Origin: Geotalea toluenoxydans JCM 15764
GTDB taxonomy: Bacteria; Desulfobacterota; Desulfuromonadia; Geobacterales; Geobacteraceae
Assembly (NCBI RefSeq): GCF_001311985.1
Contig: NZ_BBCJ01000004.1
Location: 62,001 to 126,000, forward strand
DNA: 64,000 nucleotides
Direction of reading: 5' to 3'
Part shown: positions 19,040 to 30,561 of the stretch, in pieces
Layout of the letters: the number at the start of each line of letters is the position of its first letter
How positions within the stretch are numbered: the first letter of the stretch is position 1
Translations under genes and position numbers: made by a program
Notes under the pieces: model-generated
Told to the model about the DNA's origin: nothing
The model's database searches: none
The model's input: the letters and a program-made list of their open reading frames with translations, nothing else

Positions 19040-20042
19040 ATGCAGAAAACGATCACTGACCAGAACCTCTGTATCCTTATCGACATCCTCATCAAAGAGG
19101 GGACACGCGTTGTTGCGCCCAGGCAGAACGGCAGCATAACCCTTTACGAGCCGCTTGACAGTGGCGAGCAACTGGCCCTTGGCACTCTGCCACGACGCTC
19201 GGCCAAGGAGACCTTCTTCCCCCTCTGCGAAACCATCCTCACCTATGAGAAAAACTGCGATGGAGTAAAGGTGGCAGATGTGGATGTGGCGGCTTTTACC
19301 GAGACCGTTCTTGTTGGGGCGCGCCCTGCGATGCTGCTGCACCTTCCATTCTCGATGCCGTTTTCTCCTGGGATTACAACGACGAGTTTTTCCTTGAGCG
19401 TCGCCGTAAGACCACCATCATCGGGTTGGCCTGTGCCACTGCCGACGACGCATGTTTCTGTACGGCTGTAGGACTCTCTCCCCAGGACAGCAAAGGTCGG
19501 ATCTTTTTCTTACCCCCTTGACCGAAGGAGGCTATGCCTGTGATGGTTTCACGGAAAAGGGGAAGGCTTTTCTGGGTCGATATGCATCGCTTTTCGATGA
19601 GCAGGGTGAAACAAAGCCGCTGCCTGTGTCGGAACCTGTGGCAGCTCGCCTGGATTTGGCCAAGATCAAGACCTGGCTCACAGAAAACTTTGAAAGCCCT
19701 CTCTGGCAGGAGATCGCCGACCGCTGTGCCGGCTGCGGCGCCTGTGCCTTTCTCTGCCCGGTCTGCCACTGCTTCGATATTGTTGATGAGGGGACCGATG
19801 CCAAGGGAGCGCGGCGGAAGAGCTGGGATGCCTGCGGCTTCGGCAAGTTCACCAACCACGCCTCAGGCCACAATCCCCGCGATATCCAGAACAAGCGCTA
19901 CCGAAACCGGATCATGCACAAGTTCAAGTACTACGGTGACAAGTTTGGTCAGACCCTCTGTACTGGTTGCGGCAGATGCATCCGGCATTGCCCCGTGGGG
20001 ATCGATATCAAGGCGGTCCTGGAGAAGATTCAAAAACAATAA
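19040..20042 (+). CDS. flxB: FlxB-type iron-sulfur protein, sulfhydrogenase beta / AsrA-like (two frameshifts)
   Basis: The joined protein is about 334 aa. The N-terminal half resembles the beta subunit of sulfhydrogenases and AsrA (VRPCDAAA once the frame is restored, then a Cys-containing ACATADDACFC). The C-terminal half carries two clear [4Fe-4S] motifs, CAGCGACAFLCPVC and CTGCGRCIRHCPVGID. The frame changes near 19325 and near 19495 (SKGSDLFLTP restored by one T of TT). I chose the ATG at 19040 because AGGAAA precedes it. It should relay electrons between the FAD subunit FlxA and FlxC/FlxD. A CACGAAG repeat follows immediately after the stop. Confidence 0.8.
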
Positions 20043-20043
20043 A

Positions 20044-20187
20044 TCCACCACGAAGACACGAAGAGCACAAAGGAAAGATGAAAGACACAATTCAGGACAA
20101 TCAGGATCAAAGGCAAAAACAGTTTGGCATATGCTTTTGTCCTGAGATGATTTACTTAGTGTCCTTCGTGGCTTCGTGGTGAAAAGG
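20044..20187 (+). repeat. CACGAAG/CTTCGTG palindromic repeat, single copy
   Basis: The left arm CCACCACGAAGACACGAAG is matched by a right arm ending CTTCGTGGCTTCGTGG. It is the same family as the tandem block at 17015-17480, but with unrelated central sequence. It fills the flxB-flxA gap. Confidence 0.8.
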
Positions 20188-20193
20188 CATCTT

Positions 20194-21038
20194 ATGTGCG
20201 ATCACAATAAAAATATCTATAAACCGCATCTCGCTACCATCGAATCGATCATCGATGAAACCCCGGACGTGCGTACCTTGCGGCTGGTGTTCCAGGACGA
20301 GCAGGTAAGGGATACATTTTCATTCCGCGCCGGCCAGTTTGCCGAGTACTCCGCCTTCGGTGCAGGCGAGTCCACCTTCTGCATTGCCTCTTCGCCCACC
20401 AGAAAAGGCTATATCGAGTGCTGCTTCCGGGCAACCGGCCGGGTGACCGAGGCACTGCGCAGGTTGGAGGTGGGTGAGACCATCGGCGTGCGAGGACCCT
20501 ACGGCAATTCCTTTCCCATTGAATCCTTCTTCGGCAAAAACCTGGTCTTCGTTGCCGGAGGCATCGCGCTCCCCCCCTTGCGCACGGTGATCTGGAATTG
20601 CCTGGACTGGCGTGACAAGTTCGGCGACATCACCATCGTCTATGGTGCCCGCACCGAGGCCGATCTTGTCTATAAGCAGGAATTGCAGGATTGGCAGGAG
20701 CGGGGGGACGTGAAGCTGGTGAAGACGGTGGATCCGGGGGGAAATGGCCCTGAATGGGACGCAAGGTCGGCTTTGTGCCCACCATCCTGGAAGAGGCCGC
20801 CCCTGCCGCAGAAAACACGATCGGCCTGGTCTGTGGCCCGCCGATTATGATCAAATTTACCCTGCCGGTGCTGGAAAAGCTGGGCTTCAAGGATGACGCC
20901 ATTTATACGACCTTGGAAAATCGTATGAAATGCGGACTGGGGAAATGCGGCCGCTGCAATGTGGGCAATGTCTACGTCTGCAAGGATGGACCAGTATTCA
21001 CTGCTGCCCAGGTCAAGGCCATGCCCCAGGAGTTCTGA
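20194..21038 (+). CDS. flxA: FlxA, FAD/NAD(P)-binding oxidoreductase with [2Fe-2S] tail (one frameshift)
   Basis: This belongs to the ferredoxin-NADP reductase family, of the DHODH electron-transfer-subunit type. It has the FAD segment FRAGQFAEYSAF, a GPYGNSFP loop, the nucleotide-binding VFVAGGIALPPLR and CGPPIMIKF, and a C-terminal MKCGLGKCGRCNVG with a fourth Cys nearby for [2Fe-2S]. In the Flx-Hdr complex it oxidises NADH. The frame changes at about 20760; restoring one G of GG joins GPEWDG to KVGFVPTILEE, giving about 281 aa. The ATG at 20194 is the first after the repeat. A strong terminator downstream shows it is the last gene of the operon. Confidence 0.9.
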
Positions 21039-21070
21039 GGCTGGTGACTCAGAGTTTGTTGGAGGGGTTT

Positions 21071-21100
21071 GGGTCCGGGAAGTTTCCGGACCCTTTTTTT
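21071..21100 (+). terminator. rho-independent terminator of the hdr-flx operon
   Basis: A 9-bp stem, GGGTCCGGa/tCCGGACCC, with a short loop is followed by seven Ts. It lies 33 bases after the flxA stop. Confidence 0.92.
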
Positions 21101-21218
21101 ACAGGTTACGGTTACCGATGTCTGGCTTTCTCCTTATACCTGCAGTAGATAAAAAAACGGCCAGGGCTGATGTTTACTTCCTGACCGTCTGAAAACATCA
21201 TCGACAGATGTTCCTTCT

Positions 21219-22103
21219 TCACATGTTGATGCCGGTAACTATCTGCAACTGCCGGTTTGCCGGATCCTCTTTCTTCTCGCCTGCATAAAGGCCACGAATC
21301 TTGCACAGCATGTCGAGGCCCATCATCCTGGTCGTCCAGTCGGGTTTTTCCACTCCTTCAACATACTTGACCGCCTGACAGATTTCCTGGACCATCTGCA
21401 CCACATAGTCGTCGTTCATTCCATGGGCATCCAGCTTTGTCATGATGCCCTTCACCGCTCTGTTGGAGATCTGATTAGCAGGCGGTTGCCCATCGACAGA
21501 TGTTACCACCTCGGGTACGCGGGTAGCAGACATCGCCTCTGCAGCTGCTTTCGCGGGCTCAGGGTCTTGTTTGTGCCGTTCGACAAAGGTGGCAAAGGCA
21601 TCGTATTCAGACTCCGGCTTACCTGCCATGGCGGGCTCTTTGGAAAAAGCATCCGCCAAACCTTCGGCACCTTGAGTTTCAGTTTCGTATATTTCTGTCG
21701 CGTCATCAAAACTGCCATTGTCAGTTATTTCGACGACAACATCCCCTTGTCCATCGGTGTCTTTGACCGGCTTTGCTGCAGTTTCCGCTGCAAACCTTGA
21801 GAAAAAAGGCCCGCCGCTGCCCATGAGCGGGCTTTGCCTTTTGGCCCTTTCCGGAGCTGCATCGTTGAACATGGAAGCATCAAATCCGGTAGTGCCGCCT
21901 GATTTAGCCTGTGCCTGAACGGGTTCTCCCTGGGCCAGTCGGTCGGCTGTCCCAGGTGGGGAGGCAGATGTGGTCACAACAGGCTCTTTTTTCAAGACAA
22001 ATGCGTGTGAGCAAACTGAGCAGCGGGCTTTGATGCCCGTATCGGGTATTTTTGCGTCATCAACCTGAAACTTGCTGTTGCACTTTTCGCAATAAACGAT
22101 CAT
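21219..22103 (-). CDS. MJ0042-type zinc-ribbon protein
   Basis: The first 40 residues form an MJ0042 zinc ribbon: YCEKCNSKF and ARCSVCSHAF, two Cys pairs, followed by a typical VLKKE. The middle (about 45-190) is low-complexity, acidic and probably disordered. The last 80 residues form a predicted helical domain with no name I recognise. In delta-proteobacteria the same zinc ribbon heads several gliding, secretion and regulatory proteins, but no partner is adjacent here. I chose the ATG at 22103 because CAGGAGA precedes it; the longer frame to 22124 lacks a site. Confidence 0.7.
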   Translation of the reverse strand: MIVYCEKCNSKFQVDDAKIPDTGIKARCSVCSHAFVLKKEPVVTTSASPPGTADRLAQGEPVQAQAKSGGTTGFDASMFNDAAPERAKRQSPLMGSGGPFFSRFAAETAAKPVKDTDGQGDVVVEITDNGSFDDATEIYETETQGAEGLADAFSKEPAMAGKPESEYDAFATFVERHKQDPEPAKAAAEAMSATRVPEVVTSVDGQPPANQISNRAVKGIMTKLDAHGMNDDYVVQMVQEICQAVKYVEGVEKPDWTTRMMGLDMLCKIRGLYAGEKKEDPANRQLQIVTGINM

Positions 22104-22317
22104 CCACGTTCTCCTGAAAAACAACTAATCCCTGCCGCCTCAATCACTTATATTCGAACTATTTTTATAGCAGAAGGGGGACAAGAGTGTCAAATATTCC
22201 ATCTTTACAGCAATGGATGGCCATCTGAGAGACCTGAAGCTTACTTTACCGTTGCAGGGATGAAACGGTCATGTGGGAAATCCTCCATGGCCGCACGTGC
22301 TCTGCCCCAACCGGCAG

Positions 22318-23731
22318 CTATCTTTTCTGCAGATGTTCCATAACCTCGTTGCTGCTCCTCTCGGCTGCCGCCACACAGTCATTGAGACCGATGCCTCGGT
22401 AGCTGTTGCCGGTAAGCAAAAGCCCCTGGTGATTCCGTCCGGCATCCAGCAAGGCCTGCAGCCTTTTGCCGTGCCCGACGGTGTACTGGGGGATTGCTTT
22501 TTCGTGGCGGAAGATCCTGACAAAATCTGGTGGCGCAGCTATTCCCATGATGGTCTTCAGGTTGTCACATACCCTGCGTTGCACCTCCTCATCGGATAGC
22601 TTGATGTACTCGGGAAAACAGGCTCCGCCCATCATGCTTCGCAGCAGCACCCTGCCTTGGGGCGCCCTGTTCTCGAAGATGCTGGAATCCCAAAGGGTAC
22701 CGAGGATATTCATTCCTTCTCCCTTGGGAATCAGATAGCCGAACCCGTTCAGGTCATGGCTGATCTTATCCTGCTCATAACCGAAGCAGACAACGCTCAT
22801 CGTTGCATAGGGGATCTGACCAAGGATGCCGGTCATGGCACTGTCCAGTCCTTCCAGCATCTTCCCCGTAGCGTAGGCCGGGGTCGCCAGCACGACCACG
22901 TCGGCATCAAGATCCCTGCTGGCTGTCTCGACCCGGTACGGTACCGAGCTTCCCTTGCAGATCCTGACAACCTCTTCACCGACAGAGAGCATTTCGCAAC
23001 CCAGCTGGCCGCGGATGATTTCGGTCAAGGTCTGGAGACCATCACGGAACGAGGTGAGAATGCCGCCCGGCCCTGCCGCACTTGCCACCGCTTTACCTTC
23101 GGCAAGTTCCTGTTTTTTCTTTTTCGCCAGCTTGACCATGGCCATGACCAGTCCGCCGTATTCACGTTCCAGTTCGGCAATCCTCGGGAAGCAGGACTGC
23201 AGGGACATGGTCTCAGGATCACCGGCAAAAATGCCGGAAACCATGGGCGCTATCAGCTTGCGTAGCGCTTCGTCACCAAGTCGGCGTCGGCCGAAGGCAG
23301 CCAATGTCTCGTCCACTCCATCAGGCGCTTTGGTGATTAAGGGGGTGGGTTCCAATGCGAGGCGCAACTTTCCGGGCCAGGAGATAAGCTTGCTTTTGAA
23401 GAAAGAGGGACCGTTCTCAGGCAGTTGGTGCAAAACGCCTTCAGAGTAGATGAAACGTTTTCTTGCATTATCATTGCTGCGCAGAAGCTGCGAATCAGCC
23501 TGCAGGTCCCGGCACAGGTCCAGAGTCTGGGGCTTGTTGTCGAGAAAACCGTTGGCCCCATTCGCAGAGATAACCATCTGCTTTAATGCTCCTGATCTTT
23601 CCACCGACCCGCTCTTCTTTCTCCAAAAGGGCTATTTCCAGTTCCATCCCGGCGTTTTTTGCCTTCTCCCGCAGGAGCCAGGCTGTTGCAAGACCGGAAA
23701 TGCCGCCGCCTACAATTATCGCTTTTTTCAT
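22318..23731 (-). CDS. hemG: FAD-dependent protoporphyrinogen/coproporphyrinogen oxidase (HemY type; frameshift)
   Basis: This enzyme oxidises the porphyrinogen ring late in haem synthesis. The N-terminal GGGISGLATAWLL binds FAD. The EWGPNGF motif of the family lies exactly at the frame break near 23555, where two bases appear to be missing. The C-terminal TGNSYRGIGLNDCV closes the FAD site. The joined length is about 471 aa, normal for the HemY-type oxidase (often named hemG in this lineage; not the small flavodoxin-like HemG of E. coli). The ATG at 23731 follows GGGAGAG. Haem supply matters here, as Geobacterales make many c-type cytochromes. Confidence 0.9.
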
Positions 23732-23899
23732 TTTGTGCTCTCCCTGTTGGGCTTTATGGGGCTGGAACAGCTGAATACTAAGCCCTTCTAACCTTTCTTG
23801 TCAAGGCATACGCTGGTGTTACAATGGTTGACATAAGAACTTTGCGCCATTACATTGGCTGTTCCGAATTGAAATTGAATATATGGCGAAAGGACATTC

Positions 23900-24797
23900 A
23901 TGGCAACCACCGACTATTATCAGGTGCTTGGGTTGAAAAAAGGGGCATCTGCCGACGAGATCAAGAAAGCTTACCGAAAGCTGGCCGTCAAATATCACCC
24001 GGACAAAAACCCTGGCAATAAGGAGGCTGAGGAAAAATTCAAGGAGATAAACGAAGCCTATGCGGTTCTCTCCGATCCCCAAAAAAAGGCACAGTACGAC
24101 CAGTTCGGCGATACCGGCTTTCACCAGCGCTTCTCCCAGGAGGATATTTTCCGCGGTTTCGATGTGGGGGACCTTTTCAAGGACAAAGGCTTCGGCACCG
24201 ACGACATATTTTCCCGCATCTTCGGCGGCGGTTTTGGTGGCTTCCAACAGGGGGGTGGTCGGTTCGCCCAGAGACCCCACAAGGGTGACGACTTCTCCAT
24301 GGAAGCGAACGTGTCCTTTCGCGAAGCGTTCAGCGGCTGTGAAAAACGCATTGCCTACATGAAGGACGGCCAGCGGGAGGAGCTTTCGGTAAAGATCCCT
24401 GCCGGCATTGAAAACGGTGCCAAGCTGAGGCTGCAGGGTAAGGGGGGCAGTGGCATCCATGGCGGGCCTAACGGCGACCTTTATCTTACGGTGAAAGTCG
24501 GAGGAGATCCGGTACTGCAGCGGGAAGGTGATGACATCGTCGTCTCCCAGGAGGTGAGGTTCACGGAAGCGGCCTTGGGTGCCTCCCTGGATGTGCCGAC
24601 CATGGATGGGACCAAGAGGATCAAGATCCCGGCAGGCATCCAGCCGGGCACGAAGATCCGGCTGAAGGGGCTTGGATTCCCGCGCCTGGCAGTCCGGACG
24701 CGGTGATCTCTTCGTCAGGGTCGGGGTAAAGGTGCCGGAACAGCTGACCGGACCACAACGGCAGTTGCTGGAAGAACTGTCGAAGAAAGGCTTGTAA
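23900..24797 (+). CDS. cbpA: DnaJ-class co-chaperone, CbpA-like (frame break near the C-terminus)
   Basis: The J domain (residues 1-70) has the HPD motif in KYHPDKNPG, which stimulates DnaK. A Gly/Phe-rich linker follows, and then a C-terminal substrate-binding domain, with no Cys-rich zinc domain. That domain order is that of CbpA rather than DnaJ. The frame breaks at about 24690. Two missing Gs restore [19 protein letters not shown] and extend the protein to the TAA at 24795-24797, giving about 299 aa. The ATG at 23900 starts the standard [11 protein letters not shown]. It stands alone, divergent from hemG. Confidence 0.9.
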
Positions 24798-24839
24798 AAC
24801 TACTGCAAATGCTAACTACCTGGAATGCAGCGCCTTTTG

Positions 24840-25802
24840 TCACTGCTTTATTTCAATGGCGGCCTCTTTGCGAAGATCGTTGACCCACTGGTTGAATCGC
24901 TCTTCCGATTTCTTTTTATAGAGAAGATCTTCGATTTCCGCCTTTACCTCTTCAAAGGGCCGCGGTTTGCCTTTGCTGCGTTCTTCCAGCTTGATGATAT
25001 GGAAACCGGCGGCAGTCTTGACCGGATCGCTGACCTCTCCGGGTTTCATGCCGCTGACTGCGGCTTCGATCTCCCCTATCATGTCCCCTTTTTTAAAGGT
25101 ACCAAGGTCTCCGCCATCCTTTTTTGCCGCAGGGTCGTCCGAGAACTGCCTGGCCAGCTCGGCGAAATCCTTGCCGCTCCGAGCCTCCTGCAAAACCTGC
25201 GTTGCCGTCGTCATTACCTTTGCCGCTTCACTCTCCGGCGCATTTTTGTCGACCTTGAAGAAGATGTGGCGGGCGCGGAAGAACTCTTCCTCGCCGTAAC
25301 GGTTGTGATTGGCTTCGTAATATTCCCTGATTTCACGCTCCCCAACCTGAATCTTTGAGCGCACTTCCTGGCTCATCAGCCTCAGGCGCTCAAGTTGTTC
25401 CCTGAGTTGGGTCTTGTACTGTTCAAAAGAAAGTCCTTGTCCTGCAAGGGCAGCGACTAAAGCTTCCTGCGTCAGGTTGTTCTGTTTCTTTACATCCTCA
25501 ATGGACTGTCTCAGTTCCTCTTCGGGAACCTTGATATCCAGCTCTTTGATCTTTTGCTCAACCAGCTTTTTGTCTATCAGGCGGTCAAGTGCAATTTTGC
25601 CTAATGCAGCCTTGTCCGGAGTCTCGGCAGTTTCTTTTTTCTCCATCTCCTTGATTATCTGGCCAGTCTCTTTCTGCACTTCAAGGGTGGTAATGATATC
25701 GTCGTTGACAATGGCGGCAACTGCAGTGATCAGCTCCCCTTTCGCAGCTGCGGGATAAATGAAGAGGACACCGACGGCAAAATAAAGCAAGAACTTGTTC
25801 AT
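24840..25802 (-). CDS. SurA-like parvulin peptidyl-prolyl isomerase, exported
   Basis: An intact protein of about 320 aa. An N-terminal signal peptide (FLLYFAVGVLFIYPAAAKG) is followed by a SurA-type helical chaperone region and one parvulin domain at about residues 170-270 (FRARHIFFKV, ARQFSDDPAAKKDGGDLG, GFHIIKLEE). It should assist folding of outer-membrane proteins in the periplasm. I prefer the ATG at 25802, which starts the signal peptide directly; an ATG at 25814 adds four residues. It is preceded by a terminator and by a second parvulin gene on the same strand. Confidence 0.88.
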   Translation of the reverse strand: MNKFLLYFAVGVLFIYPAAAKGELITAVAAIVNDDIITTLEVQKETGQIIKEMEKKETAETPDKAALGKIALDRLIDKKLVEQKIKELDIKVPEEELRQSIEDVKKQNNLTQEALVAALAGQGLSFEQYKTQLREQLERLRLMSQEVRSKIQVGEREIREYYEANHNRYGEEEFFRARHIFFKVDKNAPESEAAKVMTTATQVLQEARSGKDFAELARQFSDDPAAKKDGGDLGTFKKGDMIGEIEAAVSGMKPGEVSDPVKTAAGFHIIKLEERSKGKPRPFEEVKAEIEDLLYKKKSEERFNQWVNDLRKEAAIEIKQ

Positions 25803-25830
25803 AATGGCTTCCATGGGCTCGGGTTAGTGC

Positions 25831-25861
25831 AAAAAAGCGGCCGGACGAAACGCCCGGCCGC
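25831..25861 (-). terminator. rho-independent terminator between the two parvulin genes
   Basis: On the minus strand, a GC-rich stem GCGGCCGG/CCGGCCGC with a 9-base loop is followed by six Ts. It lies between the parvulin lipoprotein gene and the SurA-like gene, so they are at least partly separate transcripts. Confidence 0.88.
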
Positions 25862-25884
25862 AGTTCCAAAAGTAAAAAGGGTGG

Positions 25885-26808
25885 TTATTTCTTGTCCGGT
25901 GCTGGCGGCTGCGCGTTAGATTTATCTGCAGGTTTTTCACCGTCCAGTGTCTTGAGTGCATCTTCTTTCACCGTGACCTTGGCGCCCTTTTTCAGATCTT
26001 CCTTTAGCTTCTTGAACACTTCCTGCTGTTTCTCGGGAAGGATGGCCGCTTTAATCTGCTCTTTCACCTCATCCAAAGGTCTGACCCCTGCAGGACGTTT
26101 TCCCGTGAGCTTGATGATGTGGTAACCGTACTTGGTCTGGACTATGCCAGAGGTTGCACCTTCCTTGAGGCTGAAACTACGTTCTCGAATTCGGGGAGCA
26201 TGGACCCTTGCCGAACCAGCCCAGGTCTCCTCCTTTTGCAGCGGCTGCATCGATGGATTGTTTTTTCGCCAACTCTTCGAAGTTGCCCCCTGCCTTGAGC
26301 TGCTTGAGGATTTCCTGCGCCTCGGGCTCGGTTTTCACCAGAATGTGGCTCGCCCTTACCTGTTCGCCAGTGCGGAACTTTTCCTTGTTCTTATTGTAAA
26401 AATCCTGAAGCTCAGCGTCGCCTATATTTGCCTGCTCCTCGACTTTTTTCTTCAGGAATGCCTCAACGATAATCCGGTTTTTCAACTCTTCCAGCTTGTC
26501 GGCCACAGCCTGACTCTTGTCGATACCATCCTTCTTCGCCTGCTGGAGAATGAGCTCCCGGACCACCATGGTATCGAGCAGCTCCTTCTTGCCTTCACTG
26601 TTTCTGCCATTGGCTTCAGGTATGGGGGAAGCGCTTCCACCTCTTTATTGAAATCACTGCCGGTAATGGTCGAGCCATTGACCTCTGCCAAGACCGGCCC
26701 GGATTTCTTTTCTTCCTTGGCTCCGGTACCTGTTTGCCCCTTGCAGCCGAAAACTGCGGTAAAGCAGAGTGCGACAAAGAATAGCTTTCCAGTTTGTCTG
26801 TAGTTCAC
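25885..26808 (-). CDS. parvulin-type peptidyl-prolyl isomerase lipoprotein (frameshifts)
   Basis: The N-terminus has a signal peptide ending in a lipobox (TAVFGC, Cys 22), so it should be a lipid-anchored periplasmic protein. After it come EVNGSTITGSDFNKEV and a SurA-like helical part, then a parvulin domain (ASHILVKTEPEAQEIL, KGGDLGWFGKG, GYHIIKLTGKRPAG), and a Lys- and Pro-rich tail. The protein comes in three frames, with changes near 26580 and near 26195, giving about 308 aa. PrsA/PpiC-like foldases of this layout act on secreted proteins. It lies just downstream of mfd on the same strand. Confidence 0.85.
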
Positions 26809-26862
26809 GCCATGACTCCTTAGATTATATTAATATTTTCTCAGTCTTTTATAAGTAGCACA

Positions 26863-29800
26863 TCACCCTAGGGTTTTCAAGAGATTTCCCGCCTCCTTGA
26901 GTACGCCATCAAAGGAGGTGTCGGCAAGTTCGGCGCAAAGACGGAAATCGGGGGTAAACTGGTATTTTTTCGGTTGTTGACGGATCAAGCCAATGATGGT
27001 GTCTGGTGAAACGGGAGTCTTCTGGTGGAAGGAGAGAACCAGCTTTTTGCCGTCGAATTCTATCTCCTTGACCAGCATTGCCTTCAGCGCTACCCGCAGC
27101 TTCATGACCTCAACCAGATAGAGGGCCGCCAGCGGCAGTTTGCCGAAGCGATCGACAAGCTCGCCCATTATCTCCGCCACATCCTCCTCTGAAGTTGCCT
27201 GGGTAAGGCGTTTGTAGATGATCAGCCGCTGGTTCGGTTCTCGGACATAATCCTCGGGGATAAACGCCGGAATACGCAGCTTGATCTCCGGCTCCACCCG
27301 TTCCGCAAGCTCTTCACCCTTCAACTGTCTGATTGCTTCTTCCAGCAACTCGGTATAGAGCTCGAAACCTACCGCAGCAATATCGCCAGATTGACGTGCA
27401 CCCAGCAAATCACCGGTACCCCTGATCTCGAGATCGTGGGTCGCAATGCGGAATCCGGCTCCCAGCTCGGTCAGCTCCTGAATGATCTTCAGCCGCTCCC
27501 TGGCATCTGCCGATATGGCACCCTCGCCGGGTATGAGCAGGTAAGCGTAGGCGCGCTGCTTGGAGCGCCCGACCCTGCCGCGCAGCTGGTAGAGCTGAGA
27601 AAGCCCGAAGGTGTCGGCCCGGTTGACGATGAGGGTATTGGCAGTGGGAATGTCCAGGCCGGATTCGATGATGGTCGTACAAAGCAGCAGGTTGCTTTCC
27701 CCATGCATGAACGAAAGCATCACCCTTTCCAGCTCCTTCTCCTCCATCTGTCCATGCCCGACGGCTATCTTCGCTTCGGGGACGATCCTTTGCAGGTGCT
27801 CCGCCATGGCGCCGATGGTCTGTACCCGGTTGTGGACGAAAAAAATCTGTCCCCCCCGGCGCAATTCCCTGAGCACCGCCTCGCGGATCAAATCATCGGA
27901 AGTGCGGGCAACGAAGGTTTTAATGGCAAGCCGATCCACCGGAGGGGTATCGATGATGGAAAGGTCCCTGATGCCCATCAGCGACATGTAAAGTGTCCGG
28001 GGAATAGGGGTGGCGGTCAGGGTCATGATGTCGACCACCGCCCGGTATTTCTTCAGCCTCTCCTTGTGGGTCACCCCGAAACGCTGCTCCTCGTCGATGA
28101 TGAGTAGCCCCAGGTCCTTGAATACGATGTCCTTCTGCAGGAGACGATGGGTGCCGATAACAACGTCCACCGTCCCGTTTTTCACCCCCTCGATGATCTC
28201 CTTCTGCTCCTTGGGGGTGCGGAAGCGGGAGAGCATTTCCACCTTCACCGGGTATGATTTCAGACGCGCAGAAAAGGTTTCCATGTGCTGCTGGGCGAGA
28301 ATGGTCGTCGGAACCAACACAGCCACCTGTTTGCCGTCCATGACTGCCTTGAAGGCGCCACGCAGAGCAACCTCGGTCTTGCCATAGCCAACATCGCCGC
28401 AAATCAGCCGGTCCATTGGCTTCTTGCTCTCCATGTCGAGCAACACGTCCTCGATTGCCGCCTGCTGGTCAGGGGTTTCCTCATAGGCGAAGGCCGCCTC
28501 GAATTCCTGGTAAAGCTCATCGGGAGGCGAAAAGGCGTGACCTTCTTCCACCTGGCGTGCTGCATATATCTTCAACAGCTCGCCGGCCATTTCCTGGATG
28601 GCTGCCCGGGCTTTGGCCTTGGTTTTCTCCCAGCCGGCCCCACCCAGCTTGTCCACATGGGGTTCAACTCCCTCGGCCCCCACGTAACGCTGCACCAGGT
28701 TGATCCGGTCCACCGGCAGGTAAAGCTTGTCGGCTCCGGCGTATTCCAGGAGCAGGAAATCACCTTCCATGCCGGAAAAGGTGAGATGCTGCAGTCCCCG
28801 GTAGATGCCGACACCGAAATCGATGTGCACCATGTAATCGCCGGGCTTCAGTTCGGCCAGGGAAGTAAGAAGCTGCTTCCTTCTCGCCTCGGAAACGCCA
28901 CGGCGTTTGATCCTGACGCCGAAGATCTCCTCCTCGGCAATAACTGCCAACTGGTCTTCATCTAGCTGGAATCCCCGTGAGATATCCCCGACCATGATGC
29001 GCAACTGGCTGTCGGAACGCCCCAACTCACCGGGAAAATCCCGTTCCGAGAGAGCCAGCGGCAGATTGTAATGGGAAAGCATCTCATAAAGGCGCTGGGC
29101 CTGATTGCGCTGGTGGCAAACCATGAGCACATGTTTTTGTTCGGCCTGCCGGGCAAGAAGCTTTTCCACCAGGGGTTTCAGCACTCCTTCACCCTCGGCC
29201 GTAACATCCAGCTTGAAGCAGCTGTTGTCCTGCACCTGAAGTCGGATGGTCTGACCGGCGTCCCTGCCGCCGGCTATCTCCAGGAAGGGGATGGATAGCG
29301 CCGCCCCCGGTCAAGGTAGCTGCCAAGCTGCTCTTGATCCAGAAAGAGATCATTTCTCTCACAGACAATGCTGTCCCTTTCCAATGATTTACGTTCACCA
29401 TCCGCAAGTTCTTCGGCAAAACCATTCTCCGCTGCTGCCATGGCTGCAGGGTCGTAGATGACCTTGAGGAAATCTTCACCGCAGTAGTCAAAAAGGTTTT
29501 CCAGGTCAGGGTGGAACAGGGGTTGAAGGTACTCGACCCCGGGGGGGTAGATGGCGCTCTGCAGCTGCTCCAGTAGTTCACGACGTCTGGTAGCAGGTAT
29601 CTCAAGGGCGTCGCACCTTCTTTTCAGCCGGGGTGCAAAAGCTGTCAGGACTTCTTCGGAGATGACCACCTCGCGTGAAGGGAGAAGGATCAACTCCTGC
29701 AACGGCTGCAGGGAGCGCTGGGTAACCGGGTCAAAGGTGCGGATGGTGTCGACGAAATCGCCGAAGAACTCGATACGGACCGGTGTCGGCAGGTCCGGGG

Positions 29801-30392
29801 GGAAGATATCCAGTATTCCTCCCCGGATGGAAAACCCACCCCGATCCTCCACCAGCGGCACGTGAGAGTAGCCTAACTTGACCAGTTTCTCAAGCAGCAG
29901 ATCCCGCTCCGCCTCTTCACCGGCGACGATATACTGGGAAATTTGACCAAGGGTTTTTCGCGGCAGGACCTTCTGCATCAGTGCGGGCAGGGGAACAATC
30001 ACAGCGCCGGCCCTGCCGTCCATCATGCGGAACAAGACGTTGAGCCTCTGCCCTACGATATCGCCATGGGGAGAGGCCGTGTCGAACGGGGTCGTATCCC
30101 AGGGGGGGAAATAGAGAACCCGCTCATCGCTGCCGGAATAAAAGCGCATCTCCCGGTACAGCTCCTCTGCTGTGTCGGTGTCAGGTGTGATTATGAAAAG
30201 AAGCCGAGAGTGCTCATCCCACAGGCGGGAAAGAATGTAGGCGGGAGCAGAGCCTTTCAGTCCGGCAAGGGAGACACTGGCATCGTCTGGTGCAATGGCG
30301 GCGACAATTTTTTTTTGGCTGGAGATAAAAGCGGTCATGGCAACGGTTGCAGCAATTGGAATAAACGGCATTGAACCTGAAAAGCATAACAA
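26863..30392 (-). CDS. mfd: transcription-repair coupling factor Mfd (one frameshift)
   Basis: Mfd removes RNA polymerase stalled at DNA lesions and recruits UvrA. The N-terminal UvrB-like part starts at or near 30392. The RNA-polymerase-interacting segment contains HIDFGVGIYRGLQHL. The RecG-like translocase has Walker A GDVGYGKTEVA, motif II DEEQRFG and motif VI LRGRVGRS. The C-terminal TRCF domain ends at 26863. The frame changes near 29300, where one missing base restores IPFLEIAGGRDAGQTIRL. The joined length of about 1176 aa is normal. Several Met codons lie near the start, so the exact N-terminus is uncertain by up to about 20 residues. Confidence 0.95.
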
Positions 30393-30561
30393 AAAAGCAG
30401 TTGTTTAGCCACAATTATGGCAAGAGCAGCTTGCTGCGCTCTTTTTCCGGCCGGACATTATTCCTTAAAGAAAAAAGGTCCATCGCCGAAAAGTTTTTTA
30501 AGCCGCCAAAAGCACCTGACTCTGGTGCTTGGCACGACAACATCCATACGGGATTATAATA

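Noticed and set aside
22318..30392. hemG, mfd and the parvulin gene as true pseudogenes
   Set aside because: Their breaks are short base losses with both halves fully conserved, and nearby essential genes are affected in the same way.
30415..30560. Terminator or riboswitch before the 104-aa gene
   Set aside because: Only a 5-bp GCACC/GGTGC stem is present, and no T run follows.
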